From: Methylobacterium sp. B4
GTDB lineage: Bacteria > Pseudomonadota > Alphaproteobacteria > Rhizobiales > Beijerinckiaceae
Assembly (NCBI RefSeq): GCF_003201865.1
Contig: NZ_QJJJ01000006.1
Location: 149,519-213,518 of the forward strand
Direction: 5' to 3'
Length of the DNA stretch: 64,000 bases
Shown: piece after piece, positions 9,859 to 18,108 of the stretch
Position numbering within the stretch: the first letter of the stretch is position 1
How the letters are laid out: every line of letters begins with the position of its first letter
Notes under the pieces: model-generated
What the model was told of the DNA's origin: nothing
Database searches by the model: none
Seen by the model: the letters and a program-made list of their open reading frames with translations, nothing else
Program-made: the position numbers and the translations under genes

Positions 9859-10077
9859 ATGAAGGTCGTCGTGGATCTCAACCGCTGCCAAGCCTACGCG
9901 CAGTGCATCTACGCGGCCCCGGACCATTTCGCCCTCCACGGCAAGGAAGCGCTGGTCTACGACCCCTCCCCCGGCGAGGCGGCGCGGGGCGCAATCGAGC
10001 GGGCCGTCCATGCCTGCCCGGTTCGGGCGATCACGGCTTATCCCGACACCGACACGAAGGTCGGAGAAACCCGGTGA
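9859..10077 (+). CDS. Small 3-cysteine ferredoxin of a P450 chain
   Basis: A 72-residue ferredoxin with only three cluster ligands: Cys10 and Cys16 in CQAYAQC and Cys53 in HACPVRAI. This C-x5-C...CP pattern is that of [3Fe-4S] ferredoxins that feed bacterial P450s; the fourth Cys position is occupied by Tyr13. The gene lies 5' of an FAD reductase (4-bp overlap) and a P450, so it is the electron shuttle of a class I system. The redox partner role is inferred from gene order, the cluster type from the cysteine count. Confidence 0.9.
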   Translation: MKVVVDLNRCQAYAQCIYAAPDHFALHGKEALVYDPSPGEAARGAIERAVHACPVRAITAYPDTDTKVGETR

Positions 10078-11336
10078 CGGTCCGGCCCGAGCGCATCGTC
10101 GTCGTCGGCGCCTCGCTGGCGGGTCTCACCGCCGCCCACGCCCTGCGTGAGCGGGGCTTTGCCGGCGCGCTGACCCTGGTCGGCGACGAGCCCCATGCGC
10201 CCTACGACCGGCCTCCGCTCTCCAAGCAGGTCTTGCGCGGCCTCTTCTCCACCGACACCACCCTGCCCCGCCATCCCGACCTCGCGGCCGACTTCCGCCT
10301 CGGCACGCCCGCGACCCGGCTCGATCTCGACGCGCGCCGCGTCGAACTCGGCGACGGCAGCCGCCTCCCCTATGATCGCCTGCTGATCGCCACCGGCACC
10401 CGGGCGCGGCCCTGGCCGGACCGGGAGGAAGCCGCGCTCGCGGGCGTCTTCACCCTGCGCGGGCGGGACGATGCGCAGCGCCTCGGCGCCCAGCTTCAGG
10501 CGAAGCCGCGGCGGGTGGTCCTCGTCGGCGGCGGCTTCATCGGCTTCGAGGTTGCCTCGACCTGCCGCGACCTCGACATCCCGGTCACGCTGCTGGTGCG
10601 CGATGCGGTGCCGCTGGCCGCGGCGCTCGGCCCGCGCCTCGGCGGCCTGATCGGCGAGGTCGCCCGCGAGAAGGGGGTCGACCTGCGGCTCGGCGCCGAG
10701 ATCGAGCGGATGGAAGCGGAAGCCGGGCGCCTGACGGCGGTGGTCCTGAAGGACGGCGAGCGGATCGAGGCCGATTGCCTCGTGGCTGCGATCGGCACGC
10801 TGCGCAACGTCGAATGGCTCGACGGCTCGGAGCTCGACGCCGACGCCAAGGGTCTGCGCTGCGATGGCTATTGCCGGGCGCTGCGAGCGGACGGGGGCGT
10901 CGCCGAGGGCGTGTTCGCTGCCGGGGATGTCGCCCGCTGGCCGAATCCGCACGACGACGGCGCCCTCGTTGCGGTCGAGCACTGGGGCAATGCCCGGGCG
11001 CAAGCGGCGATCGCGGCGGCCAACATGCTGGCGGGCGACGCCTCGGCGATGCGCCGGCACGATCACCTGCCCGATTTCTGGTCGCAGCAATTCGGCCTGA
11101 CGATCAAGCTCGTCGGCCTGACCGAGGGCGCCGACGCCTTGGCGGTGGTGCACGGCTCGCTCGAGGAGCGGCGCCTCGTGGCCGCCTTCGGCAAGGCGGG
11201 CCGCACCGTCGCGGCGGCCGCGATCGACAGCGCCCGCTGGCTGCCCGCCTACAAGGCCGCGATCCGGGAGCGCGCGCCCTTCCCGCCGATCGAGGGGGCC
11301 GTCGATCAGCCCCGCATCCGCGTACAGGAGCCGTAA
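10074..11336 (+). CDS. FAD-dependent ferredoxin reductase
   Basis: A 420-residue pyridine nucleotide-disulfide oxidoreductase-fold flavoprotein, starting at a GTG that overlaps the ferredoxin stop (GTGA). It shows the FAD dinucleotide fold (IVVVGASLAGLTAA, residues 6-19), PYDRPPLSKQ, the NAD(P)H fold (VVLVGGGFIGFEVA) and the late GVFAAGDVARWPNP FAD motif. There is no redox-active CxxxxC pair, as expected for putidaredoxin-reductase-like enzymes. It passes electrons from NAD(P)H to the adjacent ferredoxin. Five bp separate it from the P450 gene. Confidence 0.92.
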   Translation: MTVRPERIVVVGASLAGLTAAHALRERGFAGALTLVGDEPHAPYDRPPLSKQVLRGLFSTDTTLPRHPDLAADFRLGTPATRLDLDARRVELGDGSRLPYDRLLIATGTRARPWPDREEAALAGVFTLRGRDDAQRLGAQLQAKPRRVVLVGGGFIGFEVASTCRDLDIPVTLLVRDAVPLAAALGPRLGGLIGEVAREKGVDLRLGAEIERMEAEAGRLTAVVLKDGERIEADCLVAAIGTLRNVEWLDGSELDADAKGLRCDGYCRALRADGGVAEGVFAAGDVARWPNPHDDGALVAVEHWGNARAQAAIAAANMLAGDASAMRRHDHLPDFWSQQFGLTIKLVGLTEGADALAVVHGSLEERRLVAAFGKAGRTVAAAAIDSARWLPAYKAAIRERAPFPPIEGAVDQPRIRVQEP

Positions 11337-11340
11337 CCCC

Positions 11341-12582
11341 GTGAGCGGAAGCACGCTGTTCGAACAGATCCTCGACCCGGCCAACCGGGACAATCCCTAT
11401 CCGCTCTACGCGGAGATGCGCAAAAACCCGGTCTCGCGGCAGGAGGACGGGACCTATGTCGTCAGCACGCACGCCGAACTGGCCCGGTTGATCTCCGATC
11501 CCCGGATCAGCTCGGACGACCTGCCCGACCCGCAGAAATTCCGCTGGACCGGCCACCCGGTCACCGACCTGCTGGTGCGCCCGGTGCGCGCGGAGATCCG
11601 CAAGCGCCACCGCCCCTTCATCTTCCGCGATCCGCCCGACCACGACCGCCTGCGGGGCCAAGTGATGCGCTGCTTCACGCCCGAGCGGGTGCGCGGCATG
11701 CGGGCGAAGACACAAAAGCTCACCGACGACCTGATCGACAAGATGTGCGGCAAGACCCGCATCGACCTCGTCGACGACTTCTCCTACCCCTTGCCCGTCA
11801 CGGTGATCTGCGAACTGCTCGGCGTTCCGCCGGAGGACGAGCCGCAGTTCCACGGCTGGGCGACGCAGCTCGCGACCGCGCTCGAACCCAACCAGCGCGG
11901 CGACGAGGAGACCCAGGCCAAGAACGAGGTCTGCTTCAACGAGATCGCGGACTACATCCAGTGTCTGATCAAGGAGAAGCGCAAGGACCGCCAGGAGGAC
12001 ATCCTCTCCGACCTCGCCAACGACGCGGACGGGATGAACGACTTCGACCTGATCGCCACGGCCGTGCTGCTGCTGGTGGCGGGCCACGAGACCACGGTGA
12101 ACCTGATCACCAACGGCATGCTGACGCTGCTGCGCTTTCCCGAGCATTGGCAGCGCCTGCGCACCGAGCCGGACCTCGCGCCGCGCCTGATCGAGGAGTT
12201 GCTGCGCTACGAGCCGCCGGTCCACTACCGCACCCGGCTGGCGCTCGCCGACATTCCGGTGGCCGGGATCACGATCCCGAAGGACGCGCCGGTGATCTTT
12301 CTGCTCGCGGCCGGCAACCGCGATCCGCTCCGCTTTCCCGACCCCGACCGCTTCGATCCGGACCGGCCCGACAACCGCCATCTCGGCTTCGGCGGCGGGC
12401 TGCACTACTGCGTCGGCGCCCCGCTGGCGCGGATCGAGGCGGAGGTGGCGCTGGTCAGCCTCGTGCGGCGGCTGAAGGGCGTGTCGCGGATCGAAGACCC
12501 GCCGCCCTACCGCCCGGGCGCCTCGCTGCGGGGCCCGCGGCACCTGCGGCTGACGCTGGAAGGCGTGGCGGAGTGCTGCTGA
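11341..12582 (+). CDS. Cytochrome P450
   Basis: A 413-residue soluble P450 starting at GTG. The I-helix oxygen-activation motif is LVAGHETTVN (around residue 247), the ExxR pair lies in EELLRYEPP (around 285), and the heme loop is LGFGGGLHYCVGAPLAR with thiolate Cys357. No membrane anchor is present, so it is a bacterial class I enzyme fed by the two preceding genes. The three genes form one tight operon (overlap, then 5 bp). The substrate cannot be inferred: the only neighbours are unrelated, a surface-glycan pair upstream and ribosomal genes convergently downstream. Confidence 0.95.
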   Translation: MSGSTLFEQILDPANRDNPYPLYAEMRKNPVSRQEDGTYVVSTHAELARLISDPRISSDDLPDPQKFRWTGHPVTDLLVRPVRAEIRKRHRPFIFRDPPDHDRLRGQVMRCFTPERVRGMRAKTQKLTDDLIDKMCGKTRIDLVDDFSYPLPVTVICELLGVPPEDEPQFHGWATQLATALEPNQRGDEETQAKNEVCFNEIADYIQCLIKEKRKDRQEDILSDLANDADGMNDFDLIATAVLLLVAGHETTVNLITNGMLTLLRFPEHWQRLRTEPDLAPRLIEELLRYEPPVHYRTRLALADIPVAGITIPKDAPVIFLLAAGNRDPLRFPDPDRFDPDRPDNRHLGFGGGLHYCVGAPLARIEAEVALVSLVRRLKGVSRIEDPPPYRPGASLRGPRHLRLTLEGVAECC

Positions 12583-12590
12583 TCCCTCCC

Positions 12591-12675
12591 CGTCAGTGCG
12601 AGCGGAGCGAAGCAATCCAGCGGCGCGACCTCTTTGAACAAGGCAGCGTACAGGTGGCTTCGCCTCGCCATGACG
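12591..12675. repeat. Dispersed imperfect palindrome, family A copy 2
   Basis: About 85 bp lying directly after the P450 stop. Arms CGTCAGTGCGAGCGGAGCGA at 12591 and a partner ending CGCCATGACG at 12675. The CGAAGCAATCCAG core is shared with the copies at 7568 and 59155. It sits between the convergent P450 and rplA genes, just before the rplA terminator. Confidence 0.75.
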
Positions 12676-12697
12676 AGGAGAGGCTCGGGCCAAAAGA

Positions 12698-12727
12698 AAA
12701 GCGCCCGGCCTCTCGGCCGGGCGCTTT
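12698..12727 (-). terminator. Intrinsic terminator of rplK-rplA
   Basis: A perfect 13-bp stem (12698-12710 with 12715-12727) with a 4-nt loop. On the minus strand it ends in GCTTTTCTTTT. It lies 25 bp past the rplA stop, so the ribosomal operon ends here and does not run into rplJL. Confidence 0.9.
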
Positions 12728-12751
12728 CCCAAACGTCCCTGCGGACGCGTC

Positions 12752-13450
12752 TTAGGCGGTCAGAACCGTGGAGGGCTCGACCTTCACGCCCGGGCCCATC
12801 GTCGAGGTGACGGCGATGCGCTGGATGTAGGTGCCCTTGGCGCCGGCGGGCTTGGCCTTGGCGACCGCGTCGGCGAAGGCCTTGATGTTCTCGACGAGCT
12901 TCTGCTCGTCGAAGGACACCTTGCCGATGCCGGCGTGGATGATGCCGGCCTTCTCGACCCGGAACTCGACCGCGCCGCCCTTGGCGGCGGCAACCGCGCC
13001 CTTCACGTCCATGGTGACGGTACCGACCTTCGGGTTCGGCATCAGGCCGCGCGGGCCCAGCACCTTACCGAGACGGCCGACCAGCGGCATCAGGTCCGGG
13101 GTCGCGATGCAGCGATCGAACTCGATCTTGCCGCCCTGGACGATCTCGAGGAGATCCTCGGCCCCGACGATGTCGGCACCCGCCGCCTTGGCGTCGTCCG
13201 CCTTGGCGCCGCGGGCGAAGACCGCCACGCGGACCGTCCGGCCGGAGCCGTTCGGCAGGTTGCAGACGCCGCGGACCATCTGGTCGGCGTGGCGCGGATC
13301 GACGCCGAGATTCATCGAGATCTCGACCGTCTCGTCGAACTTGGCCGAAGCCTTCGACTTCACGAGCTTGATCGCCTCGTCGATGGCGTAGAGCTTCATC
13401 GGCTCCAGACCCTCGCGGGCGGCGCGGATGCGCTTTCCTTCGCGTGCCAT
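12752..13450 (-). CDS. rplA: 50S ribosomal protein L1 (uL1)
   Basis: A 232-residue L1, the usual bacterial length. It binds 23S rRNA helices of the L1 stalk and, in many bacteria, its own mRNA leader as a translational repressor. The typical block [16 protein letters not shown] and the signature [15 protein letters not shown] are present, as is the C-terminal AVTSTMGPG. It follows rplK by 12 bp and is the last gene of the unit. No rplJ or rplL follows; a terminator and a convergent P450 gene do. Confidence 0.97.
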   Translation of the reverse strand: MAREGKRIRAAREGLEPMKLYAIDEAIKLVKSKASAKFDETVEISMNLGVDPRHADQMVRGVCNLPNGSGRTVRVAVFARGAKADDAKAAGADIVGAEDLLEIVQGGKIEFDRCIATPDLMPLVGRLGKVLGPRGLMPNPKVGTVTMDVKGAVAAAKGGAVEFRVEKAGIIHAGIGKVSFDEQKLVENIKAFADAVAKAKPAGAKGTYIQRIAVTSTMGPGVKVEPSTVLTA

Positions 13451-13462
13451 ATCGCCCTCCCC

Positions 13463-13912
13463 TTACGCGACGATTTCGAGGCCCATGGCTCGCGCGGAGC
13501 CACGGATCATCGCGACCGCCGCATCGACGGAGTCGCAGTTCAGGTCGGGCATCTTCTTCTCGGCGATCTCGCGAAGCTGGGCTTCGGTGATCTTGCCGAC
13601 GGTCGGGCCCTTGCCCGGGGTCTTGGAGCCGGAGGCCGGCTTCTTGCCGATCTTCAGGCCTACCGCCTTCTTCAGGAAGAAGGTGACCGGGGGCTGCTTC
13701 ATCTCGAAGGTGAAGGAGCGGTCCTGATACGCGGTGATGATCACCGGGATCGGGGTGCCCTTCTCCATCTGCGCGGTCTTCGCGTTGAAGGCCTTGCAGA
13801 ATTCCATGATGTTGAGGCCGCGCTGACCGAGCGCGGGACCGATCGGCGGCGACGGGTTGGCGGCGCCGGCCGGGACCTGAAGCTTCACGTAGCCCGTGAT
13901 CTTCTTCGCCAT
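13463..13912 (-). CDS. rplK: 50S ribosomal protein L11 (uL11)
   Basis: A 149-residue L11 that forms the GTPase-associated centre with 23S rRNA. It starts [20 protein letters not shown], with the proline-rich hinge [15 protein letters not shown] and the C-terminal RNA-binding domain ending in [10 protein letters not shown] 334-bp gap with a terminator separates it from nusG, so it is likely to have its own promoter. Confidence 0.97.
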   Translation of the reverse strand: MAKKITGYVKLQVPAGAANPSPPIGPALGQRGLNIMEFCKAFNAKTAQMEKGTPIPVIITAYQDRSFTFEMKQPPVTFFLKKAVGLKIGKKPASGSKTPGKGPTVGKITEAQLREIAEKKMPDLNCDSVDAAVAMIRGSARAMGLEIVA

Positions 13913-14195
13913 GGGACTTCTCCCAATGATTGCCCATCGCCGCGCTGCCTAGGCACGGACGGACGGGCAGTGACAGGTCGCGGTGCGATCCCGTGGATCC
14001 CGGAGGCGAAGCCGGGCGGATCTCCCGCGGATGATGCCCTGCCGGAGCAGGGGCTTATCCGGCAAAGCCGGATTTCGATGAGACGACCACGCTCACCAGG
14101 AGCGCTTATGGACGTCTCGAAAACGCATGCGGCCATGAATCAGCCGCCAGAAGAACAGGCCAGGACGCGGACAAACCAGCAGATCGAGACGAAAC
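13913..14195 (-). promoter_or_regulatory. Leader and promoter region of rplK-rplA
   Basis: About 280 bp with no credible gene, between the nusG terminator and rplK. A short hairpin with 7-bp arms (ATCCGGC/GCCGGAT, 14057-14073) and several small GC stems are present. An L1 autoregulatory target would be expected in this leader in analogy with other bacteria, but no sequence here can be assigned to it by eye. No clear -35/-10 pair was recognised. Confidence 0.4.
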
Positions 14196-14231
14196 CGAGT
14201 GCCGTCCTTCCGTATGGGAAGACGGCACTCG
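14196..14231 (-). terminator. Intrinsic terminator of nusG
   Basis: A perfect 11-bp stem (14196-14206 with 14221-14231), extended inward by a further TTCC/GGAA pairing with one bulged C. On the minus strand it is followed by GGTTTCGTCT. It lies 15 bp past the nusG stop and separates nusG from rplK. Confidence 0.85.
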
Positions 14232-14246
14232 CGTCGATCGTCGGCG

Positions 14247-14780
14247 TCAGACCTTCTCGACCTGCCCGTATTCCAGCTCGACCGGGGTGGCGCGTCCGAA
14301 GATCGACACTGCCACCTTGAGGCGCGAGCGGGCGTCGTCGATCTCCTCGACGGTGCCGTTGAAGGAGGCGAAGGGGCCGTCGGAGACGCGCACCGTCTCG
14401 CCGATCTCGAAGGAGACCGTGTGCTTGGGGCGATCCACGCCCTCCTGCACCTGCCCCTTGATGCGCTCGGCCTCCGCGTCCGGAATCGGCACGGGCTTGG
14501 CCTTGTCGGCGCCGAGGAAGCCCGTCACCTTCGGAGTGTTCTTGATGAGGTGGTAGACCTCGTCCGTCAGGTCGCACTTCACCAGCACGTAGCCGGGGAA
14601 GAACTTGCGCTCCGCTTCGACCTTGCGGCCGCGGCGCACCTCGGTGACCTTCTCGGTCGGCACCATGACTTCGTCGAACAGTTCGGTCAGCCCGCGCTGG
14701 GCCGCCTGATCCTTGATGGACTGGGCGACCTTGTTCTCGAAGTTCGAGTAGGCGTGGACGATGTACCAGCGCTTCGACAC
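14247..14780 (-). CDS. nusG: Transcription termination/antitermination protein NusG
   Basis: A 177-residue NusG that bridges RNA polymerase to Rho or to ribosomal S10. The NGN domain opens with KRWYIVHAYSNFENKVAQSI and contains FFPGYVLVKC. The C-terminal KOW domain carries VRVSDGPFASFNGTVEEID. The GTG at 14780 is chosen because it places SKRWYIVH at the N-terminus; the open frame extends 11 codons further. secE lies 120 bp upstream in the conserved secE-nusG order. Confidence 0.96.
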   Translation of the reverse strand: MSKRWYIVHAYSNFENKVAQSIKDQAAQRGLTELFDEVMVPTEKVTEVRRGRKVEAERKFFPGYVLVKCDLTDEVYHLIKNTPKVTGFLGADKAKPVPIPDAEAERIKGQVQEGVDRPKHTVSFEIGETVRVSDGPFASFNGTVEEIDDARSRLKVAVSIFGRATPVELEYGQVEKV

Positions 14781-14900
14781 GGGGCTTCCCAACTCCTCAG
14801 GCCCTCCCGGCATCGGCCCGACGCGGGGGACTCAATCTGCGTCGGCCGCGCCCGGCGCCGCCCCCTCGGGGGTCGTCACCGGGGCGACCGATCAAAAACT

Positions 14901-15203
14901 TCAGGCGCCGATGCCCAGGATGAAGCCGACGCCGACGCGCATGACCTGATCGACGGCGACGAAGAACAGGCTCGCGAGCACCACCATGATGAACACCATG
15001 ACGGTGGTGATGGTGGTCTCCTTGCGGGTCGGCCACGTGACCTTGCGGGCCTCGTCGCGAACCTCGCCGAGGAACTCCACCGGACCGACCCGCTTGGGCG
15101 CGGGGCGCGCGGGCGGGGTCGCGCGCTGGTTGGCCGCGGCGGCCGGGCCGCGATTGGGTCCGCGCGCCGCGTCGGTCTTCTTGGTCGCTTCGTTCGATGC
15201 CAT
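14901..15203 (-). CDS. secE: Protein translocase subunit SecE
   Basis: A 100-residue single-span SecE, the essential clamp of the SecYEG channel. An Ala/Pro/Arg-rich N-terminal arm leads to the conserved EFLGEVRDEARKVTWPTRKE, and one membrane helix (TTVMVFIMVVLASLFFVAV) follows. ATG at 15203 (MASNEATKK) is chosen over an in-frame upstream ATG whose extra 22 residues are unlike SecE. It sits between tRNA-Trp and nusG, the conserved bacterial order. Confidence 0.95.
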   Translation of the reverse strand: MASNEATKKTDAARGPNRGPAAAANQRATPPARPAPKRVGPVEFLGEVRDEARKVTWPTRKETTITTVMVFIMVVLASLFFVAVDQVMRVGVGFILGIGA

Positions 15204-15387
15204 GGCGCAACTGAAACCGGACAGGGCTCCGGGAACCGCCGATCGCGGTGCGGGGACATTGCGTCCCACACCGACAGCATCTGAGGATCTCGGAATGCGC
15301 CCGCTCTAGCGCAAGTGATCCGGCTTGTCGATGGGTCGGGAAAGGACCGCGGCGGGCCGGATGCGAGGTCGGGTGCAGGGGGCGCCG

Positions 15388-15464
15388 TGGCAGGAGTGGA
15401 GGGACTCGAACCCCCAACCCCCGGTTTTGGAGACCGGTGCTCTGACCAGTTGAGCTACACTCCT
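15388..15464 (-). tRNA. tRNA-Trp (anticodon CCA)
   Basis: A full 77-nt cloverleaf can be folded by hand. The acceptor stem AGGAGTG pairs with CACTCCT, the D-stem is GCTC/GAGC, the anticodon stem CCGGT/ACCGG holds loop CTCCAAA with anticodon CCA, and the T-arm has TTCGAGT. The 3' CCA is encoded. Position upstream of secE-nusG is the classical one, but no tuf gene precedes it here. Confidence 0.97.
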
Positions 15465-15537
15465 ACGGCGCGCGCGGCGCGGCTCGCGTCATGCCGCAAC
15501 CGGCGGCCCAAAGCAAGGGCGGAACACCGGAGCCCCG

Positions 15538-16110
15538 TCACGGCCCCGCTTCATCGGGCGGGAAACCGCCTGCAGCGAAGGGATAGGCCGCCTCGACGAG
15601 GTAGGGGCCGCCGCCCCGGGAGGTGCGGGCGGAGAACAGGGCGGCGCGGCGTGCTACGAAGATCAGGCGGGGAAACACCCCCGCCTCCGTCAGCCTTCGC
15701 GCCACGGCCTCGGGGGAGGCCCCGCGGTTGAGGCGGGCCAGCGTCACGTGCGGCGTGAACTTGCGCCGCTCAGGCGCGGCGCCGGCCCGGCGGGCGATGC
15801 GCTCGTGCTCCTCCTGCAGGTCGATGAGCTCCGGCGTGGGGACGACCGAGGCGTAGAGTGCCCGCGGCCGGTCGCCGCCGAAGCTCGCCAGCCCGTCCAG
15901 CGTCACGGTGAGGGGCGCGCGCACCCTCGCCTCCTGCAGGCCGGCATCGACATCGGCGGCGAGCCCGTCGTCGACCTCGCCGAGGAAGCGCAGGGTGACG
16001 TGGTAATCCGAGGGCTCGATCCAGCGCGCGCCGGGCAGCCCGCCGCGGAAGAAGGCGAGGCGCTCGGCCACCTCCGCCGGAATCTCGAGCCCGGTGAACA
16101 GGCGCGGCAT
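15538..16110 (-). CDS. thpR: RNA 2',3'-cyclic phosphodiesterase (2H phosphoesterase)
   Basis: A 190-residue 2H-superfamily enzyme (old name 2'-5' RNA ligase). The two catalytic HxT motifs are intact: His37 in HVTLRFLG and His121 in HVTLARL, at the spacing usual for the family. It starts MPRLFTGLEIP. It hydrolyses 2',3'-cyclic phosphate ends of RNA in family members. It begins 2 bp after the stop of the upstream SGNH esterase gene on the same strand, so the two are co-transcribed. Confidence 0.9.
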   Translation of the reverse strand: MPRLFTGLEIPAEVAERLAFFRGGLPGARWIEPSDYHVTLRFLGEVDDGLAADVDAGLQEARVRAPLTVTLDGLASFGGDRPRALYASVVPTPELIDLQEEHERIARRAGAAPERRKFTPHVTLARLNRGASPEAVARRLTEAGVFPRLIFVARRAALFSARTSRGGGPYLVEAAYPFAAGGFPPDEAGP

Positions 16111-16112
16111 CG

Positions 16113-16784
16113 TTACGGACCCTTCCTCGGCTCCAGGCGGGCCAGAAAGGTCTCGACGCTGGGCAGGATGCCTTCGACGACCCGCTCGATGCCCTTGGCG
16201 GTGGGATGCAGCCCGTCGTCCAGGGTGTAGCCGCGCTGGCCGGCCACGCCGTCGAGGAAGAACGGGTAGAGCACGAGGTCGTGCGCCCGCGCGAGGTCGG
16301 AATAGATCGCGTCGAAGCGGGCGCGGTACTCCGTGCCGAGATTGGGCGCGGCGAGCATGCCGGCGAGCAGCACCGGAATACCGCGCTCCTTCAGGCGCAC
16401 GATGATCGTCTCCAGCGCCTTGCGGGTCACCGCCGGATCGGTGCCGCGCAGCATGTCGTTGGCGCCGAGTTCGAGGATGACCCCCTGCGTGCCGTCCGGC
16501 ACCGACCAGTCGAGCCGGTCGAGCCCGCCCGTGCTGGTGTCGCCGGAGACGCCCGCATTGGCGATCTCGACCCGGTGCCCCTTGGCCTTCAGCGCCCGCT
16601 CCAGCACCGCCGGGAAGGCGGCGTCGGCCGGCAGGCGGTAGCCCGCGGTGAGGCTGTCGCCGAGGGCCACGAGCTTGATGGGCGCAGTCTCCGCCTTCGC
16701 GGGGCGGGGAAGCAGGCTCGCGGCGCCCGCGAGCGTGGCTGCGGCGAAGAGGAGCATCAGCGCGGCCCTGCGCCGGGGATGCAC
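16113..16784 (-). CDS. SGNH/GDSL esterase (TesA-like arylesterase)
   Basis: A 223-residue exported esterase/lysophospholipase. An Arg-rich start and a hydrophobic stretch (LMLLFAAATLAGAASL) ending at AKA form a signal peptide, so it acts in the periplasm. All SGNH blocks are present: block I LVALGDSLTAGY, block II ANAGVSGDT, block III ILELGANDMLRG and block V DGLHPTAKG. A GTG at 16784 is the chosen start; another GTG 9 bp upstream is possible. It is divergent from an ABC ATPase gene, the usual tesA/ybbA arrangement of proteobacteria. Confidence 0.9.
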   Translation of the reverse strand: MHPRRRAALMLLFAAATLAGAASLLPRPAKAETAPIKLVALGDSLTAGYRLPADAAFPAVLERALKAKGHRVEIANAGVSGDTSTGGLDRLDWSVPDGTQGVILELGANDMLRGTDPAVTRKALETIIVRLKERGIPVLLAGMLAAPNLGTEYRARFDAIYSDLARAHDLVLYPFFLDGVAGQRGYTLDDGLHPTAKGIERVVEGILPSVETFLARLEPRKGP

Positions 16785-16949
16785 AGACCCCACATCGGTC
16801 CCGTCCGTCTCGCGCCGGACGCCTGAGCGTGACACAAGCCGGGACACGAACCCCCGGCCGGATGCGGCCTCCGCCTCGCCTGCGTGGTGCAACGCCGTAT
16901 CCTCCCGCTCGAACCTGTCCCCGTGCTTGCCAAGATCGGTCGGTGCCTG

Positions 16950-17633
16950 ATGTCGAACAAGGCCGTCTCCCTGTCGCAGATCGAGCTGAGCCTCGGCCGG
17001 GGCCCCGCGCGGGTGCATGTCCTGCGCGGCATCTCGCTCGATGTCGAGCGCGGCGAGGCGGTGGGGCTCGTCGGTCCCTCCGGCTCGGGCAAGTCGACGC
17101 TGCTGACCGTGATGGCCGGGCTGGAGCGGCCCGATACCGGTCGCGTCACCATCGCCGGCACGGATCTCGGTGGGCTCGACGAGGATGGGCTCGCCCGCTT
17201 CCGGGGCCGGAACATCGGCATCGTGTTCCAGGCCTTCCACCTCGTGCCGACCATGACGGCCCTGGAGAACGTGGCGCTGCCCCTGGAGCTGGCGGGCGCA
17301 CCCGATCCGCACGGGCGGGCGACGGCGGAGCTGGAGGCGGTGGGCTTGAGCCACCGGCTGCGGCATTATCCGGCGCAACTCTCGGGCGGCGAGCAGCAGC
17401 GGGTGGCCATCGCCCGGGCGCTGGCACCCGATCCGGCGATCCTCGTCGCCGACGAGCCGACGGGCAACCTCGACGAGGCGACGGGCCGGCAGATCGTCGA
17501 TCTGCTGTTCGGCTTGAAGCGCGACCGCGGCGCGACGCTCGTGCTGGTGACGCACGATCCCGGCCTCGCCCGACTCTGCGACCGCACGGTGCGCCTGCGC
17601 GCCGGCCGGATCGAGGCGCCCGCCGAGGTTTGA
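16950..17633 (+). CDS. ABC transporter ATP-binding protein (LolD/YbbA type)
   Basis: A 227-residue ABC ATPase of the MacB/LolD/YbbA branch. It shows Walker A GPSGSGKST, the Q-loop, the signature LSGGEQQRVAIARAL and Walker B ILVADEPTGNLDEAT, as typical of lipoprotein or lipid-extracting type VII systems. The start MSNKAVSLSQIEL is preferred to an ATG 66 bp upstream, whose extension is not conserved in character. The divergent tesA-like gene suggests it is YbbA. The permease (YbbP) that normally follows is missing: a hairpin and unrelated minus-strand genes come next. Confidence 0.9.
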   Translation: MSNKAVSLSQIELSLGRGPARVHVLRGISLDVERGEAVGLVGPSGSGKSTLLTVMAGLERPDTGRVTIAGTDLGGLDEDGLARFRGRNIGIVFQAFHLVPTMTALENVALPLELAGAPDPHGRATAELEAVGLSHRLRHYPAQLSGGEQQRVAIARALAPDPAILVADEPTGNLDEATGRQIVDLLFGLKRDRGATLVLVTHDPGLARLCDRTVRLRAGRIEAPAEV

Positions 17634-17650
17634 CGGGCCTGAGGAAAGAC

Positions 17651-17687
17651 CATGCCTTCCGACGCCGTCACGGCGCCGAAAGGCATG
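17651..17687 (+). terminator. Hairpin after the ABC ATPase gene
   Basis: Outer arms CATGCCTT/AAGGCATG (17651-17658 with 17680-17687) and an inner CGCC/GGCG stem lie 18 bp past the stop codon. No T-run follows, so strength is uncertain. It indicates that the transcript ends before any permease gene. Confidence 0.45.
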
Positions 17688-17758
17688 GCGTCCGTTGGGG
17701 TTGGAGCCGCGTCCTCGCGCGCCGCCTCAGGACGGCGCGGCGCGAGACGGGCGGGACA

Positions 17759-17956
17759 TCAGGCGCTGAGCGGGGCGCCGATGCGGGCACGCAGCTGCGC
17801 CCGCAGATTCTGGTTGGCGGCGTTGCGGTCGGCCTCCAGCGCCCACATCAGGCGCAACAGCCGGCTGATGGGCAGCGCCCGATCCTCGATGGCCTCGGCG
17901 ACCTGCTGCTGAAGGGATTTCGACGTCGTCACGAGCGCCTCGGCCGTAAGCTGCAT
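17759..17956 (-). CDS. Small conserved-looking hypothetical protein
   Basis: A 65-residue protein starting MQLTAEALVTTSKSLQQQV. It is predicted almost wholly helical, with heptad-like leucine spacing (IEDRALPISRLLRLMWALEADRNAA), and has no signal or membrane segment. The open frame extends upstream, but that part is Pro/Arg-rich shadow sequence. I do not recognise the family. It is placed alone between a convergent ABC ATPase gene and the HAD phosphatase gene. Confidence 0.6.
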   Translation of the reverse strand: MQLTAEALVTTSKSLQQQVAEAIEDRALPISRLLRLMWALEADRNAANQNLRAQLRARIGAPLSA

Positions 17957-18108
17957 GGTGTTGCCATCCGAAAGCGGGCTACCGCCCCCCGCGGGGCGCG
18001 CTCTTAAACGGTTCCAATCCGCGAGGCTATAGGTTTGCCGGCTTGGGGTTACCCGTCCCTTCAGGGGAGGTTCCGGCCCCTCACAGCTTTTTGAGGAGAA
18101 ACGCCTGC

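Noticed and set aside
13913..14195. L1-binding autoregulatory site in the rplK leader
   Set aside because: It is expected by analogy, but no stem-loop here could be matched to the known rRNA target by eye.
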